From: Sphingomonas lenta
GTDB lineage: Bacteria; Pseudomonadota; Alphaproteobacteria; Sphingomonadales; Sphingomonadaceae
Length of the DNA stretch: 64,000 nucleotides
Reading direction: 5' to 3'
NCBI RefSeq assembly: GCF_002288825.1
Contig: NZ_NSLI01000001.1
Span: forward strand, 186,001 to 250,000
Numbering within the stretch: the first letter of the stretch is position 1; each line of letters begins with the position of its first letter. The notes under the pieces are model-generated. The model was not told the origin of the DNA. It made no database searches and saw only the letters and a program-made list of their open reading frames with translations. Positions 34,323 through 48,641 of this stretch are shown here, piece after piece. A program made the translations under genes and the position numbers.

Positions 34323-36842
34323 CTACGCTCCCGGCAGGTCCGTGATCGGCTGCACGATGGTGAACTGCGCGGCTGTGAGTTGAGTGCCGGCTGCGAGCTG
34401 CGCGAACTGCACCTGAGCGCCCGCGCCGTTGCCGTCGCCGTCGTAGAACAGCCGCCCGGTCGCTTGATCGTATATGATCCGGTCGTCGGCATCTTGGGCG
34501 CTTGCGCCGACGACGAAGCGATCGTTCGCCACGGCGGTGGTCACCTCGGCCAAACCGGGGAAGAGCCCGGCCACGAGGCCGATGCGGTCATCAGCCCCGA
34601 AGTCCCGGATCGTATCCGTGTTGCCTGCGGCCGGAGCCGTGGTGAAGGCGAACACGTCCGCGCCGCCCAAGCCGATCAGAGTGTCGTTTCCGCCGCGTCC
34701 GTCGATGATGGTGGCCGCGTCGTTGCCCACCACCGTTTGCGCGAACTCGTTGCCGCGCAGCGTGTAGGCCGAGCCCGCGTCCGATGCGGACCCGACCACG
34801 GCCGCGAGCGCTTCCACCTCCGCGCCCTGCCGAAGCTGATAGCTCGTGTTCGCGTAGACCACGTCTTGGCCTTGCCCCACCTCTTCCCTGACCACGTCGC
34901 CCTGCGTGAACACGGCGTAGGTGTCGTCGCCGAGAAGCCCGATCAGCGTATCGGGCAGCCGCTCGTCGTCGCCGCCCCGGCCATTGAGGATGTTGTCGCC
35001 GTAATTGCCTGCGACGACCTGAGACGCGCCATTGCCTACGAGGTAGAACGCCTCCGTTCCCGCCTGGAACGCGGTGGACAGGTACTCCACCGCGGCCGTG
35101 GAATACAGGAAATAGCTCGTCCCCGACGCGTACACCGTATCGAAACCGAAAGTGTCCTCGATCACGTCGCCGGTCGCGAACACCCGGTAGGTATCGTCTC
35201 CGCCATAGCCGCGCAGCGTATCCGGCGCGCCGCCCCCGGTGGAAAGGATGTTGGCCCCGTCATTCCCTTCGATGACCTGGCTGTCCGAGTTTCCGGCGAT
35301 GTTGACGCTTGCGAACCCGCTCGATGCGTAAAGCCGCTCGATCGAGACGCCGCCGGCGAGCTGATAGGCGGAAGCGGTGACCTGCACCACGTCGTAGCCC
35401 TCGCCCGGCGCCTCCACGATCGCATCGTCGGCTTGATCCACGATGTAGCCGTCGTCGCCCAGGCCGCCCGTCAGCCGATCCGCGCCCAGGGCTCCGTCGA
35501 GCGTGTCGGCGCCGTCGCCGCCGGTCAGCGTGTCAGGCCCGGCATAACCGACCAGGTAATCCGCGCCCGCCGTGCCGCCGACCAGGTCCGCTCCGTCGGT
35601 GCCGCGGATGGTGGGGCGGAACACCAACGTGTCGACCTCACGCTGGTAGCGCGTGAACCGCGGCGTCACATCGTAGGAGAAGGCCAGCCCGCCGTCGGCG
35701 AGCACGGCCACGTCGGCCTGGCCGACTGAAGATGGTGGAAAGCTTCCCGTAAAATAGGGCGGGCCGAACGCGAATCTCTCGCTCGCGACCTGACCCGCCG
35801 AGTCCAGAACGAAGATGCTGCCGGCCCGGGCTATGGGCTCGCCGCTGGAGAACGTCGGCAGGTCTGGGATGGACAGCAGGAACCCACCATCGGGAAGGCT
35901 GTCGAGATACGGCGTGCCTCCGGCGATCCGCAACAGCACCGGCGTGGCTTCGCCGTTCCGGGCCCCGTCCGCCGTGAAGCGTTGCACGAAGACGCCGACC
36001 TCGGGTCTGCCGACGCCTATCCAGGTCGCCGCGAAACCGCCATCGGCCGTCGCGGCGAGGTTGGGTCGATGCTGGACGCCCGGCGCGAAGTCGTTGATCG
36101 CCACGTCGGCGACCGGTCGCCCCGCGGCGTCGTAGATGAAGGCGCGCGCGCCTGCGCTCGCGGCGCCGTCGACGATTTCAGCCGTCGGATCGGTCAGCGC
36201 CACGACGAAGCCGCCGTTCGCCAGCCCGATCACGTCGCCGAGCTCACGGTCCGGCGCGCCGGCGAGCGTGATTATCTCGCCGGTGACGGCCGTGCCGGTC
36301 GCGTCGAAGGCGCGCGCCCGGACGCTTGTGCCGTTCACTCCGTCGTCGGCCTGTTCCCATGCGACCACCAACCCGCCGCCGGCGAGGGAGGCGATGTGCG
36401 ACGCGGTCTGGAAGCCCTCGGCGGACGAGTTGACCGTGAACGCGGCGCCGACCGGCCGACCGGCGCTGTCGAACACGCGGGCGTTTATGTCGAAGCTGCG
36501 TGATGGCGGGTACTCCGTCGTCCAACTGACCGCGAACCCCCCGCCGGCGAGGCCGACCACGTCCGGCTGGATCTGATCGTAGCCGACGTCACCCGCGACC
36601 GTGATCGCCGCTCCCACGGGTACGCCGGTCGCGGTATAGATCTGGGCCTTTACCGTGGTCGCGCTCGGCAGCGTGTCGATAAAGGCGACGACATAGCCGC
36701 CGCCGGTCAGCGCTCCGATCCCGGAGGTGTTCTCGACATAGTCGTACGTGTTCCGAGGCACGTTGGCCTCGTCGAAGCTGTAATAAGTCTGCTGCGCGCC
36801 AGCCGCATTGTAAAAGCGACGAGATCCGAACGCTTGCAACAC
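34323..36842 (-). CDS. RTX calcium-binding protein with beta-propeller-like repeats
   Basis: 839 residues from a GTG at 36842, preferred because GGGGAGAG lies 5 bases ahead; an ATG at 36881 adds 13 residues but has no ribosome site. Residues 45-400 hold seven repeats of a GGGFxVxW-type strand (LAGGGFAVSW, LAGGGLVVAW, LANGGFVVAL) spaced 50-66 residues apart, most followed by a VxARxFDxxGxPVG strand. RTX nonapeptides follow (GGTAGADYLVGYAGPDTLTG). The last roughly 350 residues closely match the C-terminal module of the serralysin-like protein. No signal peptide, as in type I export. Function unknown, likely extracellular. Confidence 0.85.
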   Translation of the reverse strand: MLQAFGSRRFYNAAGAQQTYYSFDEANVPRNTYDYVENTSGIGALTGGGYVVAFIDTLPSATTVKAQIYTATGVPVGAAITVAGDVGYDQIQPDVVGLAGGGFAVSWTTEYPPSRSFDINARVFDSAGRPVGAAFTVNSSAEGFQTASHIASLAGGGLVVAWEQADDGVNGTSVRARAFDATGTAVTGEIITLAGAPDRELGDVIGLANGGFVVALTDPTAEIVDGAASAGARAFIYDAAGRPVADVAINDFAPGVQHRPNLAATADGGFAATWIGVGRPEVGVFVQRFTADGARNGEATPVLLRIAGGTPYLDSLPDGGFLLSIPDLPTFSSGEPIARAGSIFVLDSAGQVASERFAFGPPYFTGSFPPSSVGQADVAVLADGGLAFSYDVTPRFTRYQREVDTLVFRPTIRGTDGADLVGGTAGADYLVGYAGPDTLTGGDGADTLDGALGADRLTGGLGDDGYIVDQADDAIVEAPGEGYDVVQVTASAYQLAGGVSIERLYASSGFASVNIAGNSDSQVIEGNDGANILSTGGGAPDTLRGYGGDDTYRVFATGDVIEDTFGFDTVYASGTSYFLYSTAAVEYLSTAFQAGTEAFYLVGNGASQVVAGNYGDNILNGRGGDDERLPDTLIGLLGDDTYAVFTQGDVVREEVGQGQDVVYANTSYQLRQGAEVEALAAVVGSASDAGSAYTLRGNEFAQTVVGNDAATIIDGRGGNDTLIGLGGADVFAFTTAPAAGNTDTIRDFGADDRIGLVAGLFPGLAEVTTAVANDRFVVGASAQDADDRIIYDQATGRLFYDGDGNGAGAQVQFAQLAAGTQLTAAQFTIVQPITDLPGA

Positions 36843-36934
36843 GCTAACTCTCCCCGGCGACCGCTGCTCGTCGGACACCATGGTCGGAGGGGCGGCTAGG
36901 TCAAGGTCGAACCGCCGGCCGGCCTGGCGGCGTG

Positions 36935-36957
36935 CGGATTAGCTCGCCGCTAATCCG
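36935..36957 (-). terminator. Hairpin downstream of rpoD
   Basis: CGGATTAGC/GCTAATCCG, a 9-bp perfect stem with a 5-base loop, begins 17 bases after the rpoD stop. GC-rich inverted sequences (CGCCGGCCGGCC) follow. There is no clear U-tract, so its role as a terminator is inferred from position. Confidence 0.45.
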
Positions 36958-36973
36958 TCTTGCCGCTGGCGGC

Positions 36974-39006
<2,033 letters not shown>

Positions 39007-39007
<1 letters not shown>

Positions 39008-40863
39008 TAATCGTCCTCAGACCCGAATTGCCGGGCGTCTTCGGCGGCTTGGCACAGATTTGCAAGTCTATCCCTCAACGCCTGTTGCTCCTTCACGAGC
39101 GCCACCTGCCGTTCGAACGCCTCCTCCGTGAAACCGGCCTGAAGCGCCGCGGTCGCGTGCGCCAGCTCCTGCTCCACCTCGGGTTGGGCGACCATGATCG
39201 CGATCGCCTCGTCGAGGTCGACGTGCGCGCGCACCGGATCGCCGCCCGCCCGCGTGAACGAATAGGGCATCGTGTCGGCCCGGAGCAGGTCGGAGCTGAC
39301 CGCTTCGAAACCGGATCGCGCCAATATGGAGACGAGGCGGTCGCTATCAAGCGCACGGTCTTCGAGCGCCAGGTCGACCACCGCTTCGAACAGGCGGCCG
39401 AGCGCGCCGTCCGCCATGCGCAAGGAGCCCAGCACCTCGACGTGGCGGGCGATCTCGGCGGGATGGCGGATCAGGCCGGCGAGCACGGCTTTCGCGAGAA
39501 CACGGTCGATGCCCGCGGCGCGCACCGCCTTAGCGTCGGGGGTGACGGGGGCGGGCGGGGGCTTCCACTTCTCGCCGGATTGGCGGCGCTGGAACTGGCG
39601 CGGGGCGGGCGCGAAGTGCGCGTCGAAGCGGCGGCGGAACTCCTGGCCGTATTCGTACTTCACCGCCGGATCGGCGATGATCCCCGCCAGCTCGGCGAGG
39701 CGGCGCTTGAGCCCCGCGCGCTGCTCGGGCGTGTCGAGCGGCTCGGCGGCGAGCTCGGCGGTCCACAGGCGGTCAACGAGCGGTTCCGACCGCTGTAGGA
39801 TCGCCTCGAACGCGTCACGGCCTCTGGTGCGGACGGCGTCGTCGGGATCCTGGCCCTCAGGGAGCGTGACGAAGGCGAGGCTGCGGCCGGGGGCGAGCAG
39901 GGGCAGGGCGCGATGGGCGGCGCGAAGCGCGGCCTTCTGCCCGGCGGCGTCGCCGTCGAAGCAGAGGAGGGGCACTGGGACCATGCGCCAGAGCCGTTCC
40001 AGCTGCGCCTCGGTCAGTGCGGTGCCGAGCGGCGCGACGGCCTCGGCGATGCCGGCCTGAGCCAGCGCGATCACGTCCATATAACCTTCGACGACGAGGA
40101 CGCGGTTCGCCTTGCGCGCGGCGGGCGCGGCGCGGTCGAGGTTGAAGAGCGTGCGGCCCTTGTCGAAGAGGGGCGTGTCGGGGGAGTTGAGGTACTTCGG
40201 CTCGCCGTCCCCGATGACGCGGCCGCCGAACGCGATCACGCGGCCGCGCGGGTCGCGGATGGGGATCATCAACCGGCCGCGGAACCGGTCGTACGGCTCC
40301 TTGTCCTCTACCTTGATGAGCAGGCCGGCTTCGATCAGCGCCGCGTCGCCATAGTCCTTGAGGTGCTGACGGAGCTTCACTCGACTGTCGGGGGCGTAGC
40401 CTAGGTTGAACGCCTTGGCGGTTACGGCGGTGAGGCCGCGCTTCTTGAGCAGCACCTGCGCGTCGGCGCCGTCCAGGCCGCCGAGCTGGGCCTCGAACCA
40501 GTCCGACGCGGCTTGCATCGCGTCGTGCAGGCCCTTGGCGCGCTCCTGGCGTTCGGCGGCGCGGCGGTCGGGGGCGGGGACTTCCAGACCGGCCGCGGCG
40601 GCGAGCTCCTTCACCGCGTCCATGAAGGGCAGGCCGCGCTGGTCGGTCATCCAGCGGATCGCATCGCCGTGCGCCGAGCAGCCGAAGCAGTGGTAGAAGC
40701 CCTTGTCGTCGTTGACGTAGAAGGAGGGCGTCTTCTCGTTGTGGAAGGGGCAGCACCCCTTCATCTCGCGGCCCGCGCGCGTCAGCTTGACCGTCTTGCC
40801 GATCAGAGCCGACAGCGAGGTGCGCGCGCGGAGCTCGTCGAGGAACTGCGGCGAAAGACTCAT
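39007..40863 (-). CDS. dnaG: DNA primase DnaG
   Basis: 618 residues. The N-terminal CHC2 zinc finger is visible ([14 protein letters not shown] then [12 protein letters not shown]). The core contains [20 protein letters not shown] and the TOPRIM domain, with [14 protein letters not shown] and later [13 protein letters not shown] carrying the metal-binding acidic residues. The remaining part is the helicase-binding C-terminal domain. It makes RNA primers for replication. The start at 40863 lies 147 bases after the upstream yqeY stop, a space holding a three-hairpin element and presumably the dnaG-rpoD promoter. Confidence 0.97.
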
Positions 40864-40915
40864 GCGCGCGATTTTATACTGCTCTCTTCGGCGACCAAAG
40901 GCAACGGGCGGGGCG

Positions 40916-41003
40916 CGTCACGCGAGTAAATCGCGTGACGTCGGACGCGGCAGGGCCGCGCCGGCCGCGCTCGCACGTCTCGCGTCCAGCGAGGCTGGAC
41001 GCG
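40916..41003 (-). ncRNA. Three-hairpin 3' element, copy D
   Basis: Read on the minus strand, 6 bases after the yqeY stop: hairpin 1 CGCGTCCAG/CTGGACGCG (41003-40981), linker AGACGTGCGAGCGCGGCCGG (40980-40961), hairpin 2 CGCGGC/GCCGCG (40960-40946), linker TCCGA (40945-40941), and hairpin 3 CGTCACGCGA/TCGCGTGACG (40940-40916). It is the most diverged copy in the linker, but the layout and the GGCCGG end are kept. It ends 53 bases before the dnaG start. Confidence 0.55.
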
Positions 41004-41009
41004 TGCGCG

Positions 41010-41462
41010 CTACGCCAGCGCCGCCTTCACCAGCCCGCTCGCTTTGCTCATGTCGAGCTGCGGCCCGTGGCGCGCCTTCAGCTCGGCCATGACGCGGCCC
41101 ATGTCCTTCATGCCGGACGCGCCGAGCTCGGCCTTGATCGCCTCGATGGCGGCGGTCGTCTCGGCCTCGTCCATCTGGCGGGGCAGGAACCGCTCGATCA
41201 CCTCCACCTCGGCGCGTTCGGCGTCGGCGAGCTCCTGGCGGCCGCCCTGTTCGTACATCGCGATCGATTCGCGGCGCTGCTTGACCATCTTCTGCAGCAC
41301 TTCGACCACGAGCGCGTCGTCGTCGGCGGGCGCGCCACTGGTGCGCGCTTCGATGTCGCGGTTCTTGATCGCGGCCTGGATCAGGCCGACGGCGGCGCGC
41401 GTCGTCTTGTCGCCGGCCTTCATGGCGGCGACCTGCGCCGCCTTGATGTCGTCTCGAATCAC
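41010..41462 (-). CDS. yqeY: GatB/YqeY domain protein
   Basis: 150 residues, the full length of YqeY. It is all-helical, opening MIRDDIKAAQVAAMKAGDKT and containing RRESIAMYEQGGRQELADAE, PRQMDEAETTAAIEAI and GMKDMGRVMAELKARHG, which match the family. YqeY resembles the tail of GatB and is thought to bind tRNA or affect tRNA-dependent amidation; its exact role is unsettled. The yqeY-dnaG-rpoD order is common in alphaproteobacteria. It is divergent from carA over 113 bases. Confidence 0.92.
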   Translation of the reverse strand: MIRDDIKAAQVAAMKAGDKTTRAAVGLIQAAIKNRDIEARTSGAPADDDALVVEVLQKMVKQRRESIAMYEQGGRQELADAERAEVEVIERFLPRQMDEAETTAAIEAIKAELGASGMKDMGRVMAELKARHGPQLDMSKASGLVKAALA

Positions 41463-41575
41463 TCTCGTCCCCTTACGTTCGAACGGCGGGCTTTATCAGA
41501 TTGACGGGCGCGGACGCCACGACTAGCGGACGGGGCTTAGCGACATCGTTGTTCCCGCAGGAGTGCCCGCCGACC

Positions 41576-42745
41576 ATGGCCGACGCCAATCCCTTCGCCG
41601 CGCCTGCCGGAGCTACGGGGTGCTTAGTTCTGGCGTCGGGGGACGTATTGTGGGGCCGCGGCTTCGGTGCGGAGGGGGACGCGGTCGGCGAGGTGTGCTT
41701 CCACACCGCGATGACCGGCTATCAGGAGGTCATGACCGATCCGAGCTTCGCCGGGCAGATCATCACCTTCACCTTCCCGCACATCGGCAATGTCGGCGCG
41801 AACCCGGAGGACCTGGAGGCGGACGCGCCGCATGCGCTGGGGATCGTGGTGCGCGAGGACGTGACCGCGCCGTCCAACTTCCGATCGGTCGAGCGGCTGG
41901 ACGAGTGGATGCGGAGCCACGCGCGGGTCGGGCTGGCGGGCGTGGACACGCGGGCGCTGACGCGGCGGATCAGGACGGGCGGCGCGCCGAACGGCGTCAT
42001 CGCGCATCGGCGCAACGGGCGGTTCGACGTCGAGCGGCTGATCGAGAAGGCGCGGGCCTGGCCGGGGCTGGAGGGCATGGACCTGGCGAAGGACGTGTCA
42101 ACCAACATGCATTACGGTTGGGACGGCGGCGTCTGGCGGCTGGGGTTCGGGTATGACCGCGCAGGCGAAGCGGACGGGAAGCCGCACGTCGTCGCGATCG
42201 ATTACGGCAGCAAGCACAACATCTTCCGCAATCTCGCCCGCGCGGGCGCCAAGGTGTCGGTCGTGCCCGCGACGGCGACGTTTGAGGAGATCATGGCGCT
42301 GGAGCCGGACGGCGTTTTCCTGTCCAACGGACCGGGCGACCCGGCGGCGACGGGGGCGTACGCCGTGCCGGTGATCCGGCAGGTGCTGGACGCGGGCGTG
42401 CCGCTGTTCGGCATCTGCCTCGGCCACCAGCTGCTGGGGCTCGCGGTGGGCGCGCGGACGACCAAGATGTTCCAAGGCCACCGCGGCGCGAACCATCCGG
42501 TGAAGAGGCTGTCCGACGGCGCGGTAGAGATCACCAGTATGAACCACGGCTTCGCGGTCGAGCCCGACAGCCTGCCCCCGAACGCGCGCGAGACGCACGT
42601 GTCGCTGTTCGACGGGTCCAACGCGGGGCTGGAGCTGACCGACCGACCGGCGTTCAGCGTGCAATACCATCCCGAGGCGAGCCCGGGGCCGCAGGATAGC
42701 GTATACCTGTTCGAGAAGTTCGTGGGGCAACTGAGGAGTAACTAA
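41576..42745 (+). CDS. carA: Carbamoyl phosphate synthase small subunit
   Basis: 389 residues from the ATG at 41576 (MADANPFAAPAGATGCLVLA); a longer frame from 41501 reads through the promoter region. CarA hydrolyses glutamine to feed ammonia to CarB in arginine and pyrimidine synthesis. The N-terminal domain (WGRGFGAEGDAVGEVCFHTA) is followed by the amidotransferase domain: FGICLGHQLLGLAVG with the nucleophilic Cys, and SVQYHPEASPGP with His and Glu. A TTGACG at 41501 with a weak partner 17 bases on may be the promoter. A small gene separates it from carB. Confidence 0.96.
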   Translation: MADANPFAAPAGATGCLVLASGDVLWGRGFGAEGDAVGEVCFHTAMTGYQEVMTDPSFAGQIITFTFPHIGNVGANPEDLEADAPHALGIVVREDVTAPSNFRSVERLDEWMRSHARVGLAGVDTRALTRRIRTGGAPNGVIAHRRNGRFDVERLIEKARAWPGLEGMDLAKDVSTNMHYGWDGGVWRLGFGYDRAGEADGKPHVVAIDYGSKHNIFRNLARAGAKVSVVPATATFEEIMALEPDGVFLSNGPGDPAATGAYAVPVIRQVLDAGVPLFGICLGHQLLGLAVGARTTKMFQGHRGANHPVKRLSDGAVEITSMNHGFAVEPDSLPPNARETHVSLFDGSNAGLELTDRPAFSVQYHPEASPGPQDSVYLFEKFVGQLRSN

Positions 42746-42746
42746 G

Positions 42747-43033
42747 GTGTTCGAGTTGCTCGCCGTGCTCGTGTCGCAAGTTGGTGATGCGCCGCCTGCT
42801 TCATCGGAGCGGAGGATACATCAAGCGGAACTCGACGCGTTTTCGGATGCCTGCGCGACACCACGTAAGTGGCTAAAAGCCCCTCCCAACAACGAGGTGC
42901 TATTTAGGCCTTCTCGGCGCGCGAAGTTCGAGCAGGTGGGCTGCCTAATTGCACAAATGAGAAAGAGTAATTTGCCGATGAACTTAGGCTTTGTCGGCAA
43001 TGAGGCCTATGGCGCGGAGCACGATAGAAACTG

Positions 43034-43034
<1 letters not shown>
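42747..43034 (+). CDS. Small hypothetical protein inserted between carA and carB
   Basis: 95 residues from a GTG at 42747, one base after the carA stop. GAGGAG (42733-42738) sits 8 bases ahead, and the TGA overlaps the carB ATG as TGATG, so it is translated within the car operon. The sequence is polar, with two cysteines ([10 protein letters not shown] and [11 protein letters not shown]) and no recognised motif. Its codon use is visibly less GC-biased than carA and carB (AAA, CTA, TTT and AAT appear), suggesting a later acquisition. Function unknown. Confidence 0.7.
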
Positions 43035-46381
<3,347 letters not shown>

Positions 46382-46460
46382 CCCCTGCATGAACAGAGAT
46401 TGCGCGGCCGGGCTCTAGCGGGCTCGGCCGGGGGGCGTATCGTTGAAGGAAGCGCGACCA

Positions 46461-46937
46461 ATGGCGACCGTCGAGAAGATGCCGATGCTCCAGGAGGGCT
46501 ATGAGAAGCTCAACGCGGATCTGAAGCGTCTGAAAGAGGAACGGCCCCAGGTGGTTGACGCGATCGAGGAAGCGCGTGCGCACGGCGACCTGTCGGAGAA
46601 CGCCGAATACCACGCCGCCAAGGAGCGCCAAGGCCAGATCGAGGCGTCGATCGCCGACATCGAGGACAAGCTCAGCCGCGCGCAGATCATCGATCCGCGC
46701 GACCTGTCGGGCGACAAGATCGTGTTCGGCGCGACCGTCACGCTGCTCGACGAGGACGACAAGCCGGTGCGCTACCAGATCGTCGGCCAGACGGAGGCGG
46801 ACGCCAAGACGGGCCGTATCAGCTACAACTCGCCGCTGGGCCGCGCGCTGATCGGCCGCCGGGTCGACGACGAGGTCGAGGTGACGGTGCCGTCGGGCGA
46901 CCGCTATTACCTCGTGTCCAAGATCGAGTTCGTCTAA
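46461..46937 (+). CDS. greA: Transcription elongation factor GreA
   Basis: 158 residues from the ATG at 46461; GAAGGA lies 10 bases upstream. An in-frame TTG at 46443 is less likely. The N-terminal coiled coil has [19 protein letters not shown] and [20 protein letters not shown] (the acidic tip DLSENAEY that reaches the polymerase active site). The C-terminal FKBP-like domain includes [17 protein letters not shown] and [18 protein letters not shown]. GreA rescues backtracked RNA polymerase. The rhomboid gene follows after 6 bases. Confidence 0.96.
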   Translation: MATVEKMPMLQEGYEKLNADLKRLKEERPQVVDAIEEARAHGDLSENAEYHAAKERQGQIEASIADIEDKLSRAQIIDPRDLSGDKIVFGATVTLLDEDDKPVRYQIVGQTEADAKTGRISYNSPLGRALIGRRVDDEVEVTVPSGDRYYLVSKIEFV

Positions 46938-46943
46938 CCCCGC

Positions 46944-47531
46944 ATGAAGCCGAGCGCGCCCGCGACGGTCGCGCTCGTCGCCGCGATCACGGCGGCGTCG
47001 ACGTTCATCCTGCTGTCCGGCTGGGTCGAGCCGATGGCGGTGATGGGCGGGTTTATCCCCGATCGGTTCCGCGGGTTGGCGCTGCCGCCGGAGCTGGGCT
47101 TCGCCGTGCCCGCCTGGGCGACGCCGCTGTCGGCCACGCTGGTGCATGGCGGGCCGGGGCACCTGCTCCTCAACATCGCCGTGCTCGGCTTCTGCGGCGC
47201 GCAGGTCGAGTGGAACGTCGGGTGGCGCGGGCTGCTGACGCTCTACGCGGCGGGCGCATACGCGGCCGCGGGGACGGAGTGGCTGCTGACCGGCGGCGCG
47301 CTGATCGGGGCCAGCGGGGCGATCTCCGCGCTGGTCGGGGCGTTCGCGATGCTTTTCGGTCGAAGGGTCACGGGCGGCTGGGCACGCGCCGGGATGCTCG
47401 CGGTGGGGTGGATCACTATCCAGTTGCTGATCGGCGCGATCCAGACCGGGGGCGCGCCGATCGCGGTCGGCGCGCATATCGGCGGGTTCCTGGCGGGGCT
47501 TGCGCTGGCGGGACCGTTGCGGAGGCGCTGA
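46944..47531 (+). CDS. Rhomboid-family intramembrane serine protease
   Basis: 195 residues with about six hydrophobic segments. The catalytic dyad is visible: Ser in LIGASGAISALVGAFAM (GxSG) and His in AVGAHIGGFLAGLALAG. The HGGPGHLLLNIAVLGFCG segment is the usual second-helix His-Asn region that stabilises the oxyanion. It would cleave membrane proteins within the inner membrane; the substrate is not known. The start is 6 bases after the greA stop, so the two may be cotranscribed. Confidence 0.88.
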   Translation: MKPSAPATVALVAAITAASTFILLSGWVEPMAVMGGFIPDRFRGLALPPELGFAVPAWATPLSATLVHGGPGHLLLNIAVLGFCGAQVEWNVGWRGLLTLYAAGAYAAAGTEWLLTGGALIGASGAISALVGAFAMLFGRRVTGGWARAGMLAVGWITIQLLIGAIQTGGAPIAVGAHIGGFLAGLALAGPLRRR

Positions 47532-47564
47532 GCGTAAGCGAGCAGAAGGCGGTCTGAACTCCAC

Positions 47565-47642
47565 CCGTTCGTTTCGAGCCCAGTCGAGAAACGGAACCAG
47601 CGAGGCCGTCTAAAGCTTCTCGACTGCGCTCGAAGCGAACGG
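47565..47642. repeat. Palindromic repeat, family II, copy 2
   Basis: CCGTTCGTTTCGAGCCCAGT then CGAGAA, and the inverse arm TTCTCGACTGCGCTCGAAGC then GAACGG, are separated by 26 bases between the convergent rhomboid and DUF4170 genes. It is the same family as the element inside the terminase gene. Confidence 0.85.
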
Positions 47643-47683
47643 AAGGGGGGCAACCAGCGAACGGAGGAAGGGTCGACGGCCGC

Positions 47684-47911
47684 TTACGCCCCGTCGGTTT
47701 CCAGGTCCGGCTCGAGCAGACGGTGGAGATGCACGACGACGAACTTCATCTCCGCGTCGTCCACGGTGCGCTGGGCGGCGCCGCGCCAGGCCTTCTCGGC
47801 GCTGGCGTAGTCGGGAAAGATGCCGACGACGTCGAGGTTGGACGGATCGACGAAGTCGAGGCCCTGCGGGTCGCGGACGCGGCCGCCGAAAACGAGGTGG
47901 AGCTTGCTCAT
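47684..47911 (-). CDS. DUF4170 protein
   Basis: 75 residues from the ATG at 47911 (MSKLHLVFGGRVRDPQGLDF); the frame continues upstream without a good start. The protein matches the DUF4170 pattern in every block: LVFGGRVxDPQGLDFVD, VVGIFPDYASAEKAWRG, AQRTVDDAEMKFVVVHLHRL. It is a small cytosolic protein widespread in alphaproteobacteria with no established function. It lies between two repeats and is probably transcribed alone. Confidence 0.9.
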   Translation of the reverse strand: MSKLHLVFGGRVRDPQGLDFVDPSNLDVVGIFPDYASAEKAWRGAAQRTVDDAEMKFVVVHLHRLLEPDLETDGA

Positions 47912-47980
47912 GCGGCCGCCTCTAACGGGTCGGAATGCGAAGGTGAACCGTCCTGTTCGGAAGCCTCGCCAATCCTTCGC

Positions 47981-48071
47981 CGTCACCCTGAACTTGATTC
48001 AGGGTCCAGCGTGCGACCACGACCACAGTCGCGGGAACGGCGCTGGATGCTGAAACGAGTTCAGCATGACG
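47981..48071. repeat. REP-like repeat, family I variant
   Basis: CGTCACCCTGAACTTGATTC begins a hairpin (CCCTGAACTTGATTCAGGG) followed by GTCCAGC. The right end has GCTGGATGCTGAAACGAGTT then CAGCATGACG, so the outer parts CAGC/GCTG and CGTCA/TGACG pair. It is related to the other family I elements but with CCCTGAA/TTCAGGG stems instead of GCCGGA/TCCGGC. Confidence 0.75.
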
Positions 48072-48101
48072 ACTTGGAAGGAAAGACGGTTCTCGGCGCG
48101 G

Positions 48102-48641
48102 TTAGACGCTCGGCGAGAAGCTCGTCTCGCGGTCGCCGGTCATGACCTGCTGGTGCGGGTTGATCGGGGGCACCCTGTCGCCGTTGCCGCCGGTCGAGTC
48201 GGCCTGGCCGCCCTGGCCCTGAGCTTCAGCGCCGGTCGCCTCCTGGCGCGCGGACTTGACGGCGGCGCTTGCGGCGCCCCCGGCGGCCTTGCCCACGTCC
48301 TTAAGCAGCGTCTTCACCTGGTCGCGCGCGGAGTCCTTGGTCAGACCGCGGTTCTCCAGCTCGGTGCGGCCGGCCTCTTTCGCCGCGGCGATCGCGGCCG
48401 CGGCGGTGGCGCCGAGCTTCGCGCCGACGGGGCGGAGCAGCTCGCGCTCCTTGTCGGTGCGGGGGATCAGCGCGCCGGCGATGGCGCCGATGGCGAGGCC
48501 GCCGGCTAGCATGGCGAGCGGGTTCGTCTCCAGCGTCTCGGACGCGCGCGCGGTCGCCTGGGACGCGGTCGCGCGGGCGCTGTCGAGGCCGTCCTTGATG
48601 CGGCCGTTGGAGTTCTGGTCGTTGTCGGCCTGGGTCGTCAT
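48102..48641 (-). CDS. Hypothetical membrane-associated stress protein
   Basis: 179 residues. A helical N-terminal half (GLDSARATASQATARASETL) leads into a glycine-rich hydrophobic segment (LAMLAGGLAIGAIAGALIP, residues about 42-60), then an alanine-rich helical region and a polar, disordered tail. The pattern resembles DUF883/YtxH-type small stress proteins, but a family cannot be fixed. It is the fourth gene of a cassette beginning at 50102; its start overlaps the previous stop as ATGA. The EcfG-like promoter ahead of the cassette suggests general stress control. Confidence 0.7.
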   Translation of the reverse strand: MTTQADNDQNSNGRIKDGLDSARATASQATARASETLETNPLAMLAGGLAIGAIAGALIPRTDKERELLRPVGAKLGATAAAAIAAAKEAGRTELENRGLTKDSARDQVKTLLKDVGKAAGGAASAAVKSARQEATGAEAQGQGGQADSTGGNGDRVPPINPHQQVMTGDRETSFSPSV

